A DNA stretch of 64,000 nucleotides, from assembly GCF_900129225.1 (NCBI RefSeq), contig NZ_FQUG01000009.1, forward strand, positions 24,228 through 88,227, given 5' to 3'. The position numbers and the translations under genes are program-made. This DNA is from Schwartzia succinivorans DSM 10502 (GTDB lineage Bacteria; Bacillota; Negativicutes; Selenomonadales; Selenomonadaceae). Below are positions 62,859-64,000 of this stretch, piece by piece. Position 1 is the stretch's first letter, and every line of letters starts with the position of its first letter. The notes beneath the pieces are model-generated. The model was not told the DNA's origin, searched no databases, and saw nothing but the letters and a program-made list of their open reading frames with translations.

Positions 62859-62922
62859 AATCTTGTATTGTGGGATAAGCAGAAGACGCATGCTTTTGCC
62901 TGCAATATTCCAAAAAGGATAA

Positions 62923-62998
62923 ATGCCGGATGCCTCCTGTCGGATGCGGAGCGGCAGAGCATAAGGTACTTGCACGTGGAAGCACTACTCCCCGGCAT
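62923..62998 (+). ncRNA. Candidate structured leader (three-way junction)
   Basis: ATGCCGG (62923-62929) pairs with CCGGCAT (62992-62998). Inside are TGCC-TCC/GGA-gc-GGCA (62931-62956) and GTA-CTT/AAG-TAC-type pairs (62966-62988). The element lies between the promoter and the first decarboxylase gene, 33 bases before its start. I do not recognise a known riboswitch class. Confidence 0.4.
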
Positions 62999-63030
62999 GC
63001 TCCTTTTGCAAAGAAAGAGAGGTGAGAAGT

Positions 63031-63165
63031 ATGGGACATCCGGTGACAACGAATCCGTTCATTATCATGCTCATCAATATGACAATCGTGTTTGCGGTAC
63101 TGATGGGACTGAGTGCGATGATTCGTTTGATCCATATTGCTGACCCGACAAAAGAAAGCAAGTAA
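63031..63165 (+). CDS. 44-residue OadG/MmdD-like membrane subunit
   Basis: This short gene, preceded by AGAGGTGAG, encodes one membrane helix (PFIIMLINMTIVFAVLMGLS) and a short polar tail ending DPTKESK. Its first ~40 residues are almost identical to the next gene's N-terminus (differences I/L and A/C near residues 36-37), but the DNA differs at many synonymous sites. It corresponds to the membrane part of a decarboxylase delta/gamma subunit without the Ala/Pro linker and C-terminal segment. It could be a truncated paralogue or a real separate small subunit. Confidence 0.8.
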   Translation: MGHPVTTNPFIIMLINMTIVFAVLMGLSAMIRLIHIADPTKESK

Positions 63166-63208
63166 AACCTGCCAGTTTCCCAAATGGCAAAAAATGAGGT
63201 GATTTTAA

Positions 63209-63556
63209 ATGGGACATCCGGTTACCACGAATCCATTCATCATCATGCTTATCAACATGACGATAGTTTTCGCTGTGCTGATGGGCTTGAGTGCAATGAT
63301 TCGTCTTATCCATCTCTGTGACCCGACAGCAAAGGCCAAAGAGGAAAAGAAACCGGCTGCGGCACCTAAAGCTGCTGCTCCTGCGGCTGCACCGGCAGCT
63401 GCTCCGAAAGCAGACAACAGCGCAGTTATCGCCGTAATCGCGGCAGCTGTTGCAGCGTACGACAGCGAAGCACGTATTGTTACAGTCCGCCCGATTGAAA
63501 GCTCGGTCTGGAAGAACAATGCCCGTGCTGTGGCACTCAACAATACGGTTTGCTAA
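63209..63556 (+). CDS. Sodium-pump decarboxylase delta/gamma-type subunit (OadG/MmdD-like)
   Basis: The 115-residue protein has one N-terminal membrane helix, an Ala/Pro/Lys-rich linker (about residues 47-68) and a C-terminal AVIAAAVAAYDSE segment, the layout of methylmalonyl-CoA decarboxylase delta (MmdD) and related gamma subunits, which hold the complex together. The ATG follows GAGGTG. It is 43 bases after the 44-residue paralogue and about 50 bases before the beta-subunit gene. Confidence 0.88.
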   Translation: MGHPVTTNPFIIMLINMTIVFAVLMGLSAMIRLIHLCDPTAKAKEEKKPAAAPKAAAPAAAPAAAPKADNSAVIAVIAAAVAAYDSEARIVTVRPIESSVWKNNARAVALNNTVC

Positions 63557-63607
63557 AAACGACGGCTGTCTTTTTTTAGACAGGCTGTCCAAGGAGGAAT
63601 TATCAGA

Positions 63608-64000
63608 ATGGAAGTTTGGAATGCGTTTGTTGTTTCCATCGCATCTGTCTGGAACGACAGTGGTTTCCAGGCCCTGACGGGCGGAAACGTTATCATGATG
63701 CTGGTCGGCTGCTTCCTGCTCTATATGGCATTTGTCAAAGAGTACGAGCCGCTGCTCCTTTCGCCGATTGCATTCGGCTGCATCATGGCTAATTTCCCGA
63801 AGACAGGCTTCATGGACGAAATGAACGTCATGATGGCTATTCACTTCGGTATTGCTTACGAAATTTTCCCACCGATTATTTTCATGGGTGTCGGTGCAAT
63901 GACGGACTTCGGTCCGATGATTGCAAACCCTGATACGATGCTTCTTGGTGCTGCAGCACAGTTCGGTGTATTCATCGCACTTGCCGGCGCTATGATCCTC
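63608..64000 (+). CDS. Sodium-pump decarboxylase beta subunit (3' truncated by window edge)
   Basis: The 131 codons visible are open to the window end. It has WNAFVVSIASVWNDSGF at the start and the GGNVIMMLVGCFLLYMAF and YEPLLLSPIAFGCIMANFP segments of the OadB/MmdB/GcdB family, including the GIAYEIFPPIIFMGVGAMTDFGP motif. The beta subunit decarboxylates the carboxybiotin and pumps two sodium ions outwards. Which acyl-CoA or keto acid is the substrate depends on the alpha subunit, which is not in the window. AAGGAGG precedes the ATG. Confidence 0.95.
   Translation, partial: MEVWNAFVVSIASVWNDSGFQALTGGNVIMMLVGCFLLYMAFVKEYEPLLLSPIAFGCIMANFPKTGFMDEMNVMMAIHFGIAYEIFPPIIFMGVGAMTDFGPMIANPDTMLLGAAAQFGVFIALAGAMIL

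Noticed and set aside
62868..63143. A 91-codon open frame on the plus strand
   Set aside because: It overlaps the promoter leader and the 44-residue gene in another frame, has no ribosome binding site and has non-coding-like composition.

Overview
The window is bacterial chromosome of about 50% GC from a diderm member of the Firmicutes, most likely a Selenomonadaceae-type Negativicute such as Selenomonas. The case rests on three things seen together: Firmicute gene neighbourhoods (mbl-flgF-flgG, rplU-prp-rpmA, obgE-yhbY-proB-proA-nadD-yqeK-LCP-rsfS, cdaA-cdaR-glmM), flagellar L- and P-ring genes (flgH, flgI) that only an outer-membrane organism needs, and a biotin-dependent sodium-pump decarboxylase operon at the right edge. 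Genus is an inference. There is no prophage, transposase, CRISPR array or rRNA, and one tRNA (Ser).

Layout. 1-5100: a two-component pair (HisKA_2 kinase, cut by the left edge, and an ANTAR response regulator), a sirtuin, a LysR regulator, a DUF1638 protein, a flavodoxin-like lipoprotein and a convergent cysteine hydrolase. 5100-10700: glmS behind a clear glmS ribozyme, guaB of the Tritrichomonas-like IMPDH type, and an NSS-family transporter. 10700-14400 is mostly minus strand: a coiled-coil small protein, tRNA-Ser, a split chromate transporter with deoC, and a secreted protein. 14700-19400: a secreted amidase and the biotin genes bioY-bioD-bioA behind a BirA operator. 19400-25000: a response regulator with degenerate GGDEF and intact EAL domains, a HAD phosphatase, araD and sucCD. 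25000-31000: mbl and the distal-rod, L-ring and P-ring genes flgF-flgG-flgA-flgH-flgI-flgJ. 31000-36800: an AMIN-NAGPA protein, a small lipoyl-like protein, a large S55 peptidase with rearranged motifs, and a CheY/CheX pair. 36800-46000: the ribosomal protein, GTPase, proline and NAD cluster. 46000-55700: CheV, AI-2E family permease, M48 and M29 peptidases, dapL and its neighbours, and motAB. 55700-62700: acpS, nnr, cdaA, cdaR, an FAD oxidoreductase and glmM. 62700-64000: two OadG/MmdD-like subunits and the start of the beta subunit of a sodium-pump decarboxylase.

Common themes are envelope-precursor and c-di-AMP supply (glmS, glmM, cdaA, cdaR, dapL, mbl, LCP), motility and chemotaxis (flg genes, motAB, CheV, CheY, CheX, EAL protein), and biotin acquisition, which would feed the biotin-dependent pump. 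Among non-coding elements, the most notable are an approximately 139-nt structured repeat present twice (26122-26260 and 48130-48268), with its 3' third found a third time upstream of deoC; the glmS ribozyme with an enlarged hairpin; a candidate three-way-junction leader before the decarboxylase genes; and a hairpin cluster at 35294-35399. Start codons were moved inward from the longest open frame wherever a ribosome binding site favoured it.
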